Assembly: GCA_013334865.1 (NCBI GenBank)
Contig: JAAXWS010000010.1
Coordinates: 1-64,000, forward strand
DNA length: 64,000 nt
DNA from: Chlorobiaceae bacterium
GTDB taxonomy: Bacteria; Bacteroidota; Chlorobiia; Chlorobiales; Chlorobiaceae
Reading direction: 5' to 3'
The translations under genes and the position numbers were made by a program. Below the pieces are notes generated by a model. That model was not told the origin of the DNA, made no database searches, and saw only the letters and a list, made by a program, of their open reading frames with translations. Positions 19,224-28,461 of the stretch are shown here, in pieces; positions within the stretch are counted from its first letter, which is position 1; each line of letters begins with the position of its first letter.

Positions 19224-22200
19224 ATGAGCACCGATACCAACAACCCGACGAAAGAGCACTTCTATATCAACCGTGAAGCCAGGGACCTGTTCCATCTTGC
19301 CGATCCTGAGGCACTCTCGCTCCCGACCGACAGGCGGAAAGCACTGAGACAGGCCGAAGAGCTGACCGAATCGATCAACCGCCGCCTCCAGCTGCTCAAG
19401 GGCGACGAAGCGAAGCCACTGCTCCCTGCCCAGTTCCACGGGATGAAACTGCTCCACGAACTGTTTCACCACCTCATGATGAAGGCCTCAGGGCTCTCTG
19501 CGTCGGCGCTCTCCTTCGTGGAACAGGAGACTTCGCTGTGGCACACGAAAGAGTACCTGAATGTTTTCCTCGGGCAGTTCCCGCCCCACGAACTGTACAG
19601 GACCGGCAGGACCCCGGCAGAGTACCTGAACGCCGCCCCGAAACTCGTGGATGCGGTCGAAGAGTCTTACCTGGTCTGGCTGAACAACCAGAACCCTGCG
19701 CTCGAGCAGTTCGAGGAGCTCATCTCCGACAGCGAGCTCCGAAAGAGCCGCACCTATCCGCACCTGATCTCTGCCATGCGCCGCGCCATGGAGGCCGCCG
19801 GCCCGGTCGGGCCGGGCGACGACGACCTTGCCGACCTCCTCACCATGCCGATGCGTCATGCGCCCGGCTCGCTCCTCGACCAGCTCAGGTACATCCGGCT
19901 GCACTGGTCGGAGCTGCTCGAGGACTCGCCGTGGTGGGGCCTCCTCGAAGATGCCATCGTCCTCATCGAGGACGAAGACCGGTACCTCTTCTTCGAAAAG
20001 CTGGCCGAAGGCGGCGGCATGAAACATGGCGGGATGTACGAAAAGGAGGCCCACGTCCCCTCCTTTTCAAGCCTCGGGGACGCCCCGGCCCGCTACTCCC
20101 ACGACTCCTCATGGATGCCCGAGGTGGTAATGATCGCCAAGAGCACCTACGTCTGGCTCGACCAGCTCAGCCGCCAGTACGGCTACCCGGTGCGGCGTCT
20201 GCAGGACATCCCCGACAAGGAACTCGACCTCCTGGCCGAACGGGGCTTCACGGCGCTCTGGCTCATCGGGCTCTGGGAAAGGAGCCATGCCTCGCAGATG
20301 ATCAAGCGCATCCAGGGAAACCCCGAAGCCAAGGCATCCGCCTACGCGCTCGAAAGTTATGAGATCGCCGGGGAGATCGGAGGACACGAAGGGTATGTCG
20401 ACCTGAGGAACCGCACGATGCAGCGGGGCATCCGCCTTGCCAGCGACATGGTGCCGAACCACACGGGGATCGACTCGGAACTGGTCCGCCAGAAGCCCGG
20501 CTGGTTCCTCGGAACGCATGAGCCGCCCTATCCAAACTACACCTACAACGGCCCGAACCTCAGTGCGGACAGCCGCTACGGCATCCATATCGAAGACGGG
20601 TACTGGAACCGGACGGATGCGGCCGTCACCTTCAAGCGGGTCGATCACCTCACCGGAGACACCCGGTACATCTACCATGGCAACGACGGCACCAACATGC
20701 CATGGAACGATACCGCCCAGCTGAACTTCCTCGATCCGGAGGTGCGGGAAGCGGTCATCCAGCAGATCCTGCACGTGGCGAGGATGTTCCCCGTCATCAG
20801 GTTCGACGCGGCGATGGTGCTTGCCAAGATGCATATCCAGCGGCTCTGGTACCCGCTGCACGGCCACGCGCCGGGAGTACCCTCGCGCGGCGCATTCTCC
20901 ATGAGCATGGCTGATTTCGAGGCGGCCATTCCTGAAGAGTTCTGGCGTGAAGTGGTCGACCGCGTGAAGCAGGAGGTTCCGGACACCCTGCTCCTGGCCG
21001 AGGCGTTCTGGATGCTCGAAGGCTACTTCGTCCGCACCCTCGGCATGCACCGCGTCTACAACAGCGCATTCATGCACATGCTCAAGAAGGAGGACAACGC
21101 CAGCTACCGGCAGCTCATCAAGAAGACGCTCGAGTTCGATGCGGAGATCCTGAAGAGGTACGTCAACTTCATGAACAACCCCGACGAGGACACCGCCATC
21201 GCCCAGTTCGGCAAGGGGGACAAGTATATCGGGGTCTGCATCATGATGCTCACCCTGCCCGGCCTGCCGATGATCGGTCACGGACAGGTCGAGGGGCTGA
21301 CCGAAAAGTACGGGATGGAGTATGCCCGCGCCTATTACGACGAACAGCCCGACGGAGAGCTGGTCGGCCGGCACTACCGCGAGATCTTCCCTATCATGAA
21401 GCGCCGCCGCCTGTTCGCGGAGGTAGGCAATTTCTTCCTTTTCGACCTCTACGGACCCGACGGCAGCGTCAACGAGCACGTCTTCGCCTACTCCAACCGG
21501 CTCGGTGAAGAGCGGGCCCTGGTCCTGTACAACAACCGGTACGAATCGGCAGAGGGATGGATACGGATTTCCGCCGCCTATCTCTCCGAAGGATCGATGC
21601 GGCAGGCCGTGCTGGCCGACGCCCTGGCGCTGCCCGACGACCACGACGCCTATGTCGTGTTCCGGGACCACGCCAGCGGGCTCGAGTTCATCCGCAACTG
21701 CCGGCAGTTGCGCAACGATGGGCTCCGGGTCTTCCTCGAGGGCTACAGGTACAACGTCTTCCTCGACTTCAGGGTGGTCCGCCCCTCGAGGCTGAAACCC
21801 TACGACCGGATCTGCCATGAACTCGACGGCCGCGGTGTGGGCTCCATCGAGCTCGAGGCCCTCTCCATGAGCCTCAGGCCTGTGCATCTGATCGTCACGG
21901 CAGGACTCGCGACGCCGACAGGCGCCTCTACAGGGAAACCGGAAGCCGACCGCATTGAAGCGAACGGTTTCGGGCTGCATTGCGAGCAGGTGCTCTCTGA
22001 TGTTTCGGCTCAGTTCGAACAGATCATGGAGCGCCCTCTCGAGCTTCCTCCCGGCATCGCCCGTTCGGCATCGGAACGCTACCTTGCCGCTTTGCAGCTC
22101 TCGGGCCGCCTGACGAAGCTTTCCGGGGAAAAGCGCCTGAAGGCGGCGCTCGGTATCGGCATCGACGACGGACAGCCATTCCGGCGCTCCCTCAGGGACC

Positions 22201-22700
22201 TGCTGCTGCTGGAGTGCATCCAGGAGATGCTGGGCCATAACGGCCTCCTGGAACGCCAGGTCATCGACGACTGGCTGCTCGGGGCTTCGCTGGCTCCCGC
22301 ATGGAGCGGAGCCGAAGGCTTTCCGCTCGCAGGCCAGGAACAGGTCGATCTCTTCGCCTGCATTCTCCTCCCGAAGCGCCCGGGCGAGGCCGCCACGCCC
22401 GGATCGATACTGACCTCGGGCATTGCCACGCTTTTCGAATCGCGCGACCCGCACTTCATGTCATTCATGCAGTTCCAGCATCTCCACGACAGGACCTGGT
22501 TCAGGGAGCACCGATTCATCCTCATGCTCTCCTGGCTCTGGCTTCATGCGCAGCTGCGCTATTCCCCTGCCGTAACGCCGGGCACGAAGGCCCCCTCGGG
22601 CGACACGGCCCTGAAGGCATGGCTTGAGGCCCTCGAGCAGCTCGACGCTGCGGCATTCCTCAGCGGCTACGAAATGCAGGCCCTGCTGAAGGGGGGGTAA
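19224..22700 (+). CDS. Large GH13 (alpha-amylase family) glycosidase, 1158 residues
   Basis: An alpha-amylase-superfamily protein probably acting on alpha-glucans or trehalose/maltose-type sugars. The TIM barrel spans about 310-730: SDMVPNHTG (about 405, region I), VIRFDAAMVLAKMH (about 525, region II with the nucleophile Asp), LLAEAFWMLEG (about 589, acid/base Glu) and FMNNPDED (about 651, region IV, where most members have HD). There is no signal peptide. A helical N-terminal domain of about 300 residues and a C-terminal extension of about 400 residues make it far longer than ordinary amylases. Exact substrate unknown. It is transcribed alone and ends at a terminator shared with petB. Confidence 0.85.
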   Translation: MSTDTNNPTKEHFYINREARDLFHLADPEALSLPTDRRKALRQAEELTESINRRLQLLKGDEAKPLLPAQFHGMKLLHELFHHLMMKASGLSASALSFVEQETSLWHTKEYLNVFLGQFPPHELYRTGRTPAEYLNAAPKLVDAVEESYLVWLNNQNPALEQFEELISDSELRKSRTYPHLISAMRRAMEAAGPVGPGDDDLADLLTMPMRHAPGSLLDQLRYIRLHWSELLEDSPWWGLLEDAIVLIEDEDRYLFFEKLAEGGGMKHGGMYEKEAHVPSFSSLGDAPARYSHDSSWMPEVVMIAKSTYVWLDQLSRQYGYPVRRLQDIPDKELDLLAERGFTALWLIGLWERSHASQMIKRIQGNPEAKASAYALESYEIAGEIGGHEGYVDLRNRTMQRGIRLASDMVPNHTGIDSELVRQKPGWFLGTHEPPYPNYTYNGPNLSADSRYGIHIEDGYWNRTDAAVTFKRVDHLTGDTRYIYHGNDGTNMPWNDTAQLNFLDPEVREAVIQQILHVARMFPVIRFDAAMVLAKMHIQRLWYPLHGHAPGVPSRGAFSMSMADFEAAIPEEFWREVVDRVKQEVPDTLLLAEAFWMLEGYFVRTLGMHRVYNSAFMHMLKKEDNASYRQLIKKTLEFDAEILKRYVNFMNNPDEDTAIAQFGKGDKYIGVCIMMLTLPGLPMIGHGQVEGLTEKYGMEYARAYYDEQPDGELVGRHYREIFPIMKRRRLFAEVGNFFLFDLYGPDGSVNEHVFAYSNRLGEERALVLYNNRYESAEGWIRISAAYLSEGSMRQAVLADALALPDDHDAYVVFRDHASGLEFIRNCRQLRNDGLRVFLEGYRYNVFLDFRVVRPSRLKPYDRICHELDGRGVGSIELEALSMSLRPVHLIVTAGLATPTGASTGKPEADRIEANGFGLHCEQVLSDVSAQFEQIMERPLELPPGIARSASERYLAALQLSGRLTKLSGEKRLKAALGIGIDDGQPFRRSLRDLLLLECIQEMLGHNGLLERQVIDDWLLGASLAPAWSGAEGFPLAGQEQVDLFACILLPKRPGEAATPGSILTSGIATLFESRDPHFMSFMQFQHLHDRTWFREHRFILMLSWLWLHAQLRYSPAVTPGTKAPSGDTALKAWLEALEQLDAAAFLSGYEMQALLKGG

Positions 22701-22748
22701 CCACCTGCCGGCGGCTGCCGTCGAACCTTGCCGCCTCATCGCTCAACG

Positions 22749-22778
22749 CAAAAAGCCCGGGAAACCCCGGGCTTTTTG
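22749..22778. terminator. Bidirectional terminator between GH13 gene and petB
   Basis: AAAAGCCCGGG / CCCGGGCTTTTT inverted repeat with a short AAAC-type loop, A-tract on the left and T-tract on the right, between converging genes. Confidence 0.9.
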
Positions 22779-22799
22779 ACTGACATATCGGACGACGCC

Positions 22800-24077
22800 T
22801 TACCAGCCGTACTCGAGGTAGACCCTGTAGGTGTTGATCAGAAGGAACGCCAGCACGAGGAGGCCGAAGATCGTGAAGATCGGGCTCTTCTGCTCACGCG
22901 AAGCCTGACGGTCGAAGAACGGCACGAGCAGCCAGGCCACGGCGCCGATGGTGAACAGCACGATGGCGATCAGTTCGCCGCCCTCGAACTTGAAGTCCTT
23001 CAGGAGCTGGAACTGTGCCCAGAAGTACCACTCCGGCTTGATGCCGACCGGGGCCGGGGTCAGCGGATCCGCCTTCACGCCGATGCCCCAGGGGAACATC
23101 ACGGCCAGGTAGACCAGAAGGGCAAAGCCGATCATCCAGCCGATGCCGTCCTTTGCGAGGAAGGTCGGGAAGAACTTGTCGTAGCCCTTGATGAGGCCGG
23201 CTTCCTTGTAGCCGATCGGGGCCGAGGTGCCGAGGATCTGCACCAGGGTGAGATGCGCGGTCAGGACAAGGAGGACCAGGCCGGGAAGCAGCACCACGTG
23301 CAGAGAGAACATGCGGGTAAGGGTCTCGGGGCTGACGTCGGTGCCACCGCGAAGGATGTCGACCATGAAGGCGCCGCCGGGGGCCACTTTCGGAACCTCG
23401 GTACCCACCTGGGTGGCGAAGAATGCCAGCTCGTTCCAGGGCAGGAGGTAGCCGGTGAAGCCGAAACCGAGGCTGAGGGCGAGCAGGATGAAGCCGCTGA
23501 CCCACATGAGTTCACGGGGCTTCCGGTAGGACTTCATGAAGAAGGTGCTGAACATGTGGATGAACAGCATCATGATCATGAGGTTGGCGCTCCAGGCATG
23601 GACCTGGCGGATGAGCCAGCCGAACGGGATCTCTTTCTGGATGAAGACGAAGGAGGAGAATGCCTCTGCGCCGGTAGGCTTGTAGTACTGGAGAAGCAGC
23701 AGGCCGGTGACGATCTGGATCATGAAGAAGAAGAGCCCGAGGCCGCCGAAGTAGTACCAGAAGGAGAGACGGTGGCGGGGCACCTCTTTCTTCTTCAGGT
23801 AATCGAGGATCGGCATGACCACGTAGAAGCGCTCCTGGAGCCACGAGGCGACGACCCCGACTTTCGAGTCCTTGTAGGGGTTCGCTTCCGCGCGTTCTAC
23901 CGGAGGCTTGTACACGCCCGAAGGGGCGGCTTCGGCTTTCGGTGCCTGAGGTTTGGCGGCGGCAGGGGCTGCGGGTTTTGCAGCTGCCGGAGCGGCGGGC
24001 TTCGGTGCGCCCGGGGCCGCCGGCTTCGGCTTGGCAGGCTGGTTGCCTGCGGCCGGGTTCTGGGTATTTTCAGCCAT
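22800..24077 (-). CDS. petB: Cytochrome b of the Rieske/cytochrome bc complex
   Basis: Membrane quinol-oxidising subunit of the GSB cytochrome bc complex, 425 residues. The first ~60 residues are a Pro/Ala/Lys-rich extension (repeats of PAAPAAAKP). The core has the heme-ligating helices with paired histidines ([19 protein letters not shown] and [20 protein letters not shown]), [11 protein letters not shown], and PEWYF at the quinol-oxidation site. It carries the b6-like and subunit-IV-like parts in one chain. It follows petC by 35 bp, giving a petCB operon downstream of crtC. Confidence 0.95.
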   Translation of the reverse strand: MAENTQNPAAGNQPAKPKPAAPGAPKPAAPAAAKPAAPAAAKPQAPKAEAAPSGVYKPPVERAEANPYKDSKVGVVASWLQERFYVVMPILDYLKKKEVPRHRLSFWYYFGGLGLFFFMIQIVTGLLLLQYYKPTGAEAFSSFVFIQKEIPFGWLIRQVHAWSANLMIMMLFIHMFSTFFMKSYRKPRELMWVSGFILLALSLGFGFTGYLLPWNELAFFATQVGTEVPKVAPGGAFMVDILRGGTDVSPETLTRMFSLHVVLLPGLVLLVLTAHLTLVQILGTSAPIGYKEAGLIKGYDKFFPTFLAKDGIGWMIGFALLVYLAVMFPWGIGVKADPLTPAPVGIKPEWYFWAQFQLLKDFKFEGGELIAIVLFTIGAVAWLLVPFFDRQASREQKSPIFTIFGLLVLAFLLINTYRVYLEYGW

Positions 24078-24112
24078 ATGTCTTGACTCCCTTGATTTTC
24101 AGGTATTGATGC

Positions 24113-24658
24113 TTAAGCTTTGGAGATGATGATGCTGTCACCTTCGATCTTGGCCTTGTACTGCTTCAGCGCCTTTGGCTGAGGGCCGGAGATGATCTCG
24201 CCGGTCTGCTTGTACTTGGCGCCGTGGCAGGGGCAGGCGAGTTCGCCCGCGGCATTCTCCCAGTGCACCAGGCAGCCGAGATGGGTGCAGATCGCGCTGA
24301 CAGCCGTCAGGGAGCCGCCCTTGTTGACCACGATGACCTTGTCCTCGTTGAACTGGTAGATCTTTGCCGTGCCGTCCGGAACCTCGGAAGCTTTGCCGGC
24401 GGTCAGCTCGTTCACCTGCTTCACCTCTTTTGTGGGAGGGATGATGAACTTGACGACCGGGTAGAGAGCACTGGCTGCCACGACGGCACCGACGCCGCCG
24501 ACGACCTTGTGCAGAAAGCCCCGGCGTTCGAAATCGACGCCTTTCAGGCCGGCTTCCCTGGGCTTGCCGCCCGGGACGGTCCCGGATGAAGAGACTTCAG
24601 CACCGTCACCCAGCGTGCCCATCCTTGCCGGGCTCTTGAAATTACCAGTTTGTGCCAT
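24113..24658 (-). CDS. petC: Rieske [2Fe-2S] protein
   Basis: A 181-residue iron-sulfur subunit. A basic N-terminal tail precedes RRGFLHKVVGGVGAVVAASALYPVV, a single membrane anchor with a twin-Arg start. The cluster ligands are in CTHLGCLVHW and CPCHGAKYK (two Cys and two His). It passes electrons from quinol to a c-type cytochrome on the periplasmic side. The gene lies between crtC and petB, all on the minus strand. Confidence 0.96.
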   Translation of the reverse strand: MAQTGNFKSPARMGTLGDGAEVSSSGTVPGGKPREAGLKGVDFERRGFLHKVVGGVGAVVAASALYPVVKFIIPPTKEVKQVNELTAGKASEVPDGTAKIYQFNEDKVIVVNKGGSLTAVSAICTHLGCLVHWENAAGELACPCHGAKYKQTGEIISGPQPKALKQYKAKIEGDSIIISKA

Positions 24659-24786
24659 TATGGTCTATCTCCTTTTTTATGACTTGGGTTGTTTGAACAT
24701 CAAGAAGACAACGGTATCAGCCGGCAGTCGCGCGTTTGACGCAACAATTCCCGGGTATTTTCCGATTATAAAAAACGACTTTTAAA

Positions 24787-25926
24787 TTACAACTTTTTCC
24801 TATTTAACCAATCAAATTGGTGCTTGAAAAAATTGTAGTACCGGTACATGGCTGACGTCTCCCCGTCCCGCAAGACCCTGCTGGAGGTGAAAAACCTCAT
24901 GACCGGGGAGCGTAACGCCGCCGGGTTGAGGAATTCTGAAATACCTTCCGCCGCATCGACGTCCTCACCGTCAAGCCTCAGGGAATAGTTCGAGGAAAAG
25001 CGAAGATAGAAGGGACCCGCGTCAAGCACCCGTCGATGGCTGACCTCCAGGCTGAACCCCTCGGCCGCAAAACGGAGCTCACGTCCGTGAAATGGCGCGA
25101 ACACCCCTTTCGCCATCTGTTCCTCCCTGAAGGAGAGCTGATCCAGAATATGCTGCCGGCCGGTCTCGTTGTCGTTGACCAGCGCCACGGCCAGGGGAGT
25201 GATTCCCGGGTCCCTGAAAAAGACGACATAATAGACAAGGTCGTAGCGTCCCGCAAAGACACGTCCCCAGTACCACCGGCCGTAATATTCATGCATCGGC
25301 ATGGTTCCGAGGTTGTGGTCGTGGTAACCGCGGCCGTCGAACCTGATCGAAGAGCGGCCGCCCGTGGGATGGCCGTCGATGACAAGCTCCCCCTCAACGT
25401 CGGCCTTCGGCACGCTGAGCAGCCACTGGTGGCGATGCGCCCCCGACTCGACGCCGTTGTGCCTGCGGCGGTAGTCGAAACGATGGCGCGGCCTGAAGGT
25501 AAAGGAACCCTTCACCCGCTTCCCTCTAGCGGGAAACTCGAAATCGACTGAAAGCAGGAACATGTCCGTCGGGCCGTCGTACTCGAAACGGTTGTTCCCG
25601 AAACGGACGCCGACCCCCGAGGGGCCGCACCCGAACTCGGCATCCTGCCCCTCGCGGATGAAATTGACCACCTCGCGCCCGTTCTCGTACATCTGGAAGC
25701 TGAAGCCGGCATAATGCCCCGGCCGGGGCGACTCCCCGCGGCGCCGGGAACGCCATTGGTCGTAATGGCGCATGTAGAAAGGGGAAAACGGGAAACCGTC
25801 GAACCAGATGAAAACCAGTGAGATGCCCTGGCGCTCGTCCTCTGCATCGAAATACCACCATTCGTAGGAACCGGGATCGTCGAGCCTGTGCCAGACCTCC
25901 TGGGCCGAATCGGTCGTTATGTCCAT
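24787..25926 (-). CDS. crtC: Carotenoid 1,2-hydratase CrtC
   Basis: Adds water across the terminal double bond of acyclic or monocyclic carotenoids; in green sulfur bacteria this yields hydroxychlorobactene. It has 379 residues. PGSYEWWYFDAEDERQ is the family-defining N-terminal motif of the CrtC/AttH lipocalin-like fold, and GRGYHDHNLGTMPMHEYYG is the second conserved block. The start is at MDITTDS; the longer open frame upstream to 26082 is not typical. Position next to petCB is the arrangement I know from Chlorobaculum tepidum. Confidence 0.93.
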   Translation of the reverse strand: MDITTDSAQEVWHRLDDPGSYEWWYFDAEDERQGISLVFIWFDGFPFSPFYMRHYDQWRSRRRGESPRPGHYAGFSFQMYENGREVVNFIREGQDAEFGCGPSGVGVRFGNNRFEYDGPTDMFLLSVDFEFPARGKRVKGSFTFRPRHRFDYRRRHNGVESGAHRHQWLLSVPKADVEGELVIDGHPTGGRSSIRFDGRGYHDHNLGTMPMHEYYGRWYWGRVFAGRYDLVYYVVFFRDPGITPLAVALVNDNETGRQHILDQLSFREEQMAKGVFAPFHGRELRFAAEGFSLEVSHRRVLDAGPFYLRFSSNYSLRLDGEDVDAAEGISEFLNPAALRSPVMRFFTSSRVLRDGETSAMYRYYNFFKHQFDWLNRKKL

Positions 25927-26333
25927 GAAGCTGGGGAAAAATGGTTCATGGGAATTGTCACATGAACGGTCTTGCAACGGGCAGAAGAAGGGAAAGAAAG
26001 GGGTCGAGCGGACTTGCAAGGGGCCTTGCAGACAGAAACCGGGGACCTGGTGGACAGAGAGGGAGTCGAAAAACAAGCCCACACAAACATCTTCAGTCGC
26101 CCTCTAAATACTTACCCTAAAAACTACCCCAATCGCCAATTTCCAGCCACGCTTCTAGATTAATTGTTTTGATGTTCAAAGATAGAAAAATCAAGAGAAT
26201 AAACAGACTCCACGGAGCGAATCCGCAGGGTCTGTGGAAATCGGTCGTCGGAAACGGGAGTAACCGGCGACCTTCTTGAGGATATGACTATACGCCAAAG
26301 AGGACCGTTGTGAGGGTTTGAAAATCCTACTGA
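25927..26333. other. Chromosome-to-phage junction region
   Basis: A 407-bp stretch without a convincing gene. Composition drops to AT-rich at 26100-26215. Two short hairpins follow: CAGACTC/GGGTCTG (about 26204-26234) and GGTCGTCGG/CCGGCGACC (26243-26251 and 26264-26272). The left attachment site of the prophage is expected in or near here but no tRNA or integrase marks it. Confidence 0.45.
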
Positions 26334-26672
26334 TCAGTGAACCTTGTCTCGCTTATGTGGAGAAGATTTCAAGGTCAAGTCCAGATCTCCTGTGCGCTTG
26401 ATAGCGCCAATCATCTGAAAGAAATTGCCAATCGTAGGATTGCCAGATGGCGCAAGCATCCGGTGAAGACTCTTGCTGGACTTATTGAGTTCATGTGCTA
26501 ACCCTTCAAATCCAATGGTTGAATGGACCAAATCCTTCAACAGTGCTTTGCCGACTCCGGTTTCGCCATTCAGGAAAGCAGACATTGCTTCTTCAAACAA
26601 TGCTGCCCTAAACTCGGGGTCTCGTTCGACCCGAGTCTTTATCGTGTCCCTATATGATCTCGTTAATGCCAT
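26334..26672 (-). CDS. HigA-like antitoxin
   Basis: A 112-residue HTH protein. ALFEEAMSAFLNGETGVGKALLKDLV is the usual entry of addiction-module antitoxins of this type, and TIGFEGLAHELNKSSKSLHR is the DNA-recognition helix-turn-helix, followed by MLAPSGNPTIGNFFQM. The ATG at 26672 has a GGAGA ribosome site; another ATG at 26684 overlaps the toxin stop. It would neutralise the upstream toxin and repress the pair through the palindrome at 27034-27061. Confidence 0.85.
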   Translation of the reverse strand: MALTRSYRDTIKTRVERDPEFRAALFEEAMSAFLNGETGVGKALLKDLVHSTIGFEGLAHELNKSSKSLHRMLAPSGNPTIGNFFQMIGAIKRTGDLDLTLKSSPHKRDKVH

Positions 26673-26683
26673 TATTGTCTCCA

Positions 26684-27031
26684 TTATTTGGATTTACGCG
26701 ACACCGTATCAGTCGCCATGTACTCTTTCCATAATCGCTTCGCATTTGCGATCGCCTTACTCTGCCCATTTTTACCACTTCCGCCCAAAAGAATCATCAA
26801 GTATTTGCCACGCGTGCCAAAGTAAACCCGATGCCCGGGGCCAAAGTCCATCTTTATCTCAGATAACCCGGCGCCTATCGGGGCTACATTGGAATGGTTG
26901 CCCTGAATTACGCGCTCTACGTAAACCGTCACTCTTGCAGCAGTTACTGCATCAAGTGAGTCAAACCACTCTTGATATGGGCTATTCCCATGAACATCGA
27001 GGGCTTCAATAACTTCGACCTGTTTATCCAT
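26684..27031 (-). CDS. RelE/HigB-type mRNA interferase toxin
   Basis: A 115-residue protein of the RelE/ParE superfamily (Gp49-like/HigB branch). The characteristic pattern is SPYQEWFDSLD near the N-terminus, GLSEIKMDFGPGHRVYFG in the middle and YLMILLGGSGKNGQSKAIANAKRLWKEY at the end, with basic residues lining the active site. Such toxins cleave mRNA on the ribosome. Toxin precedes antitoxin, as in higBA, and the stop/start codons overlap. Confidence 0.88.
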   Translation of the reverse strand: MDKQVEVIEALDVHGNSPYQEWFDSLDAVTAARVTVYVERVIQGNHSNVAPIGAGLSEIKMDFGPGHRVYFGTRGKYLMILLGGSGKNGQSKAIANAKRLWKEYMATDTVSRKSK

Positions 27032-27033
27032 AA

Positions 27034-27061
27034 ATAATAGTAACCTTTATGTTACTATTAT
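27034..27061. promoter_or_regulatory. Toxin-antitoxin operator palindrome
   Basis: ATAATAGTAAC (27034-27044), a 6-bp spacer, then GTTACTATTAT (27051-27061): perfect 11-bp arms ending 3 bp before the toxin start codon. This is the expected place and form of an autoregulatory operator. It also overlaps the toxin ribosome-binding region. Confidence 0.75.
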
Positions 27062-27140
27062 CAAAACAAAAAGGGTGTGATTATCGCGATAACCAGAACA
27101 CAGACCAACTTTCACCATCCAGAGGGGGTTGCATTTTCCC

Positions 27141-27190
27141 TAAAAAAACGCGATCGGGCCGAAACCACGGGATAGGGTCCCGGCCCGATG
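27141..27190 (-). terminator. Terminator of the phage late operon
   Basis: On the minus strand ATCGGGCCG (27189-27181) pairs with CGGCCCGAT (27161-27153), followed by CGCG and T7. It lies 24 bp after the last lysis gene and marks the end of the phage late transcript. Confidence 0.9.
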
Positions 27191-27213
27191 CCGAATCGAC
27201 GATGTTCAGCCGG

Positions 27214-27381
27214 CTATTTTGCCTCCTTCCTGATGATTTCAAACAGACCGGCAAGCGCGCCGAACGTCACAATGATGGCGTTCGACAGGTTCGGCGCGAC
27301 ATTCAGGCCGGCAGCTCCGGCCAGGATGATGAGGCCTCTGATCGTGCTGGGCTCTTTGGCCCTTTCAATGATCCAATCCAT
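27214..27381 (-). CDS. Small holin-like membrane protein
   Basis: A 55-residue ORF starting MDWIIERAKEPS behind a strong AAAGGAG site. It has one long hydrophobic stretch (RGLIILAGAAGLNVAPNL to AIIVTFGALAGLFEII) and a charged RKEAK tail. Its place directly after the amidase and before the terminator fits a holin, which forms holes in the membrane to release the endolysin. Evidence is position and shape only. Confidence 0.6.
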   Translation of the reverse strand: MDWIIERAKEPSTIRGLIILAGAAGLNVAPNLSNAIIVTFGALAGLFEIIRKEAK

Positions 27382-27424
27382 GTAATTCTCCTTTTTTTGG
27401 GGTTGTTAGCGTTTGTTTTCGCAT

Positions 27425-28048
27425 TTAGCCTTCGTATCCGGCATATTTCCGGGCATATGACTTGATGGCTTCAACGTGCATCTCGGCGATCACGTCTCTC
27501 CCAACGTCGCTCATAATGAACTCGCAGTCCGGCTTGAACCGGTCCATGAACAGGTTCTCGGTCAAAATTGCCGGACACATGCTCTGCGTCAGCATATAGA
27601 ACCGGGCCTCCTTGTCACCATCGCCGTCTGAAAAATCCTTCCGCTTGGCGAAGAGGGGGAGAATAACCTCGGCACTCGCCAGCATCATCTCGGCCAGATC
27701 GTCACTGCGCGTCTTGCCGGGCGAAGTATAGACCTCAAACCCGGTCCCGCCACCCGCATTGGCATGGACGGAAACCAGTATGCACTGGTCGCCCTGACGG
27801 TTAGCCGTCGGGATAATCTCCTTGTTGCATCTCCGGATGCGCTCGCCGAGGCTCACGTCATGGCGGTCAGGCACAAGGGTGACCGCAACCATCCCCTCTT
27901 TCGTGAGCCTTTTGACGATGCGAGCGACGACTGAGCGGTTGAACTCCCACTCATACAACCGCATCCCTCCAGGCCAGACCGGGGATCGTTTGCCCGGCGT
28001 CTCCTCTCCGTGCCCGGCGTCAAGTATGACGGTCAGAGGCCTTATCAC
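27425..28048 (-). CDS. Phage endolysin, N-acetylmuramoyl-L-alanine amidase (Amidase_3)
   Basis: A 207-residue zinc amidase. VILDAGHGEE gives the first His, LYEWEFN the Glu ligand, SVHANAGGG the second His and ILTENLFMD the catalytic Glu, which is the Amidase_3 (CwlV/AmiC) set. There is no signal peptide, so release needs a holin. It overlaps the upstream membrane gene by 4 bp (ATGA). Confidence 0.92.
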   Translation of the reverse strand: MIRPLTVILDAGHGEETPGKRSPVWPGGMRLYEWEFNRSVVARIVKRLTKEGMVAVTLVPDRHDVSLGERIRRCNKEIIPTANRQGDQCILVSVHANAGGGTGFEVYTSPGKTRSDDLAEMMLASAEVILPLFAKRKDFSDGDGDKEARFYMLTQSMCPAILTENLFMDRFKPDCEFIMSDVGRDVIAEMHVEAIKSYARKYAGYEG

Positions 28049-28377
28049 AGTTCCTCCTGCCGCTCTTTATGCCGCGACGCCTGCCAGTGTACTCGATAAG
28101 GACACTCATCACGAGTGCAAGCTTCGATCATAACGGCCGCCTTGCCTTCCATAATGCGCTTGTATGCCACGGCCAGCGTACTGATCGTCAACGCAATGGT
28201 CGAGATGATCCACCCCACCGTAATGGCCCACGACGGGATGATGGAGAGTACCCCTAACGGGTCGATCCTGATCGCGGTATCTTGAGCTGCCAGCATGATC
28301 ATGGATGTTCCCGACACCACCCCATAGCCGACGTACTGCCCGATCGGATTTTCAAGAATCCTGTGTACAACATTCAT
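28045..28377 (-). CDS. Lysis-cassette membrane protein (holin or spanin candidate)
   Basis: 110 residues with two hydrophobic segments (YGVVSGTSMIMLA and LSIIPSWAITVGWIISTIALTI) and a charged, Cys-containing C-terminus. It is coupled to the amidase. An upstream ATG at 28416 exists, but it would lie inside or before the predicted phage promoter core at 28414-28449, so the MNVVHRI start is preferred. Its role is inferred from position. Confidence 0.6.
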   Translation of the reverse strand: MNVVHRILENPIGQYVGYGVVSGTSMIMLAAQDTAIRIDPLGVLSIIPSWAITVGWIISTIALTISTLAVAYKRIMEGKAAVMIEACTRDECPYRVHWQASRHKERQEEL

Positions 28378-28413
28378 GACGGAGGAAGTATCGTTGCGAA
28401 ACCTTTTCAGCAA

Positions 28414-28449
28414 CATTACCGATACCGGGAAGGAGTTTTACGGACAAAA
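28414..28449 (-). promoter_or_regulatory. Phage promoter motif copy 1 (upstream of lysis genes)
   Basis: Minus-strand TTTTGTCCGTAAAA (28449-28436) followed after 18 bp by TAATGT. The same motif occurs at 43191-43202 and 57277-57290, each ahead of a phage gene block. It fits a -35-like element with a TAnnKT -10. Confidence 0.6.
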
Positions 28450-28461
28450 CGCCTCCGATCC

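Noticed and set aside
20109-22454. A 781-codon open frame on - across the GH13 gene
   Set aside because: Antisense shadow; the plus strand carries clear GH13 motifs in the same interval.
26243-26272. Group II intron domain V or retron-like hairpin
   Set aside because: The hairpin lacks the conserved domain V bulge and catalytic triad, and no reverse transcriptase is nearby.
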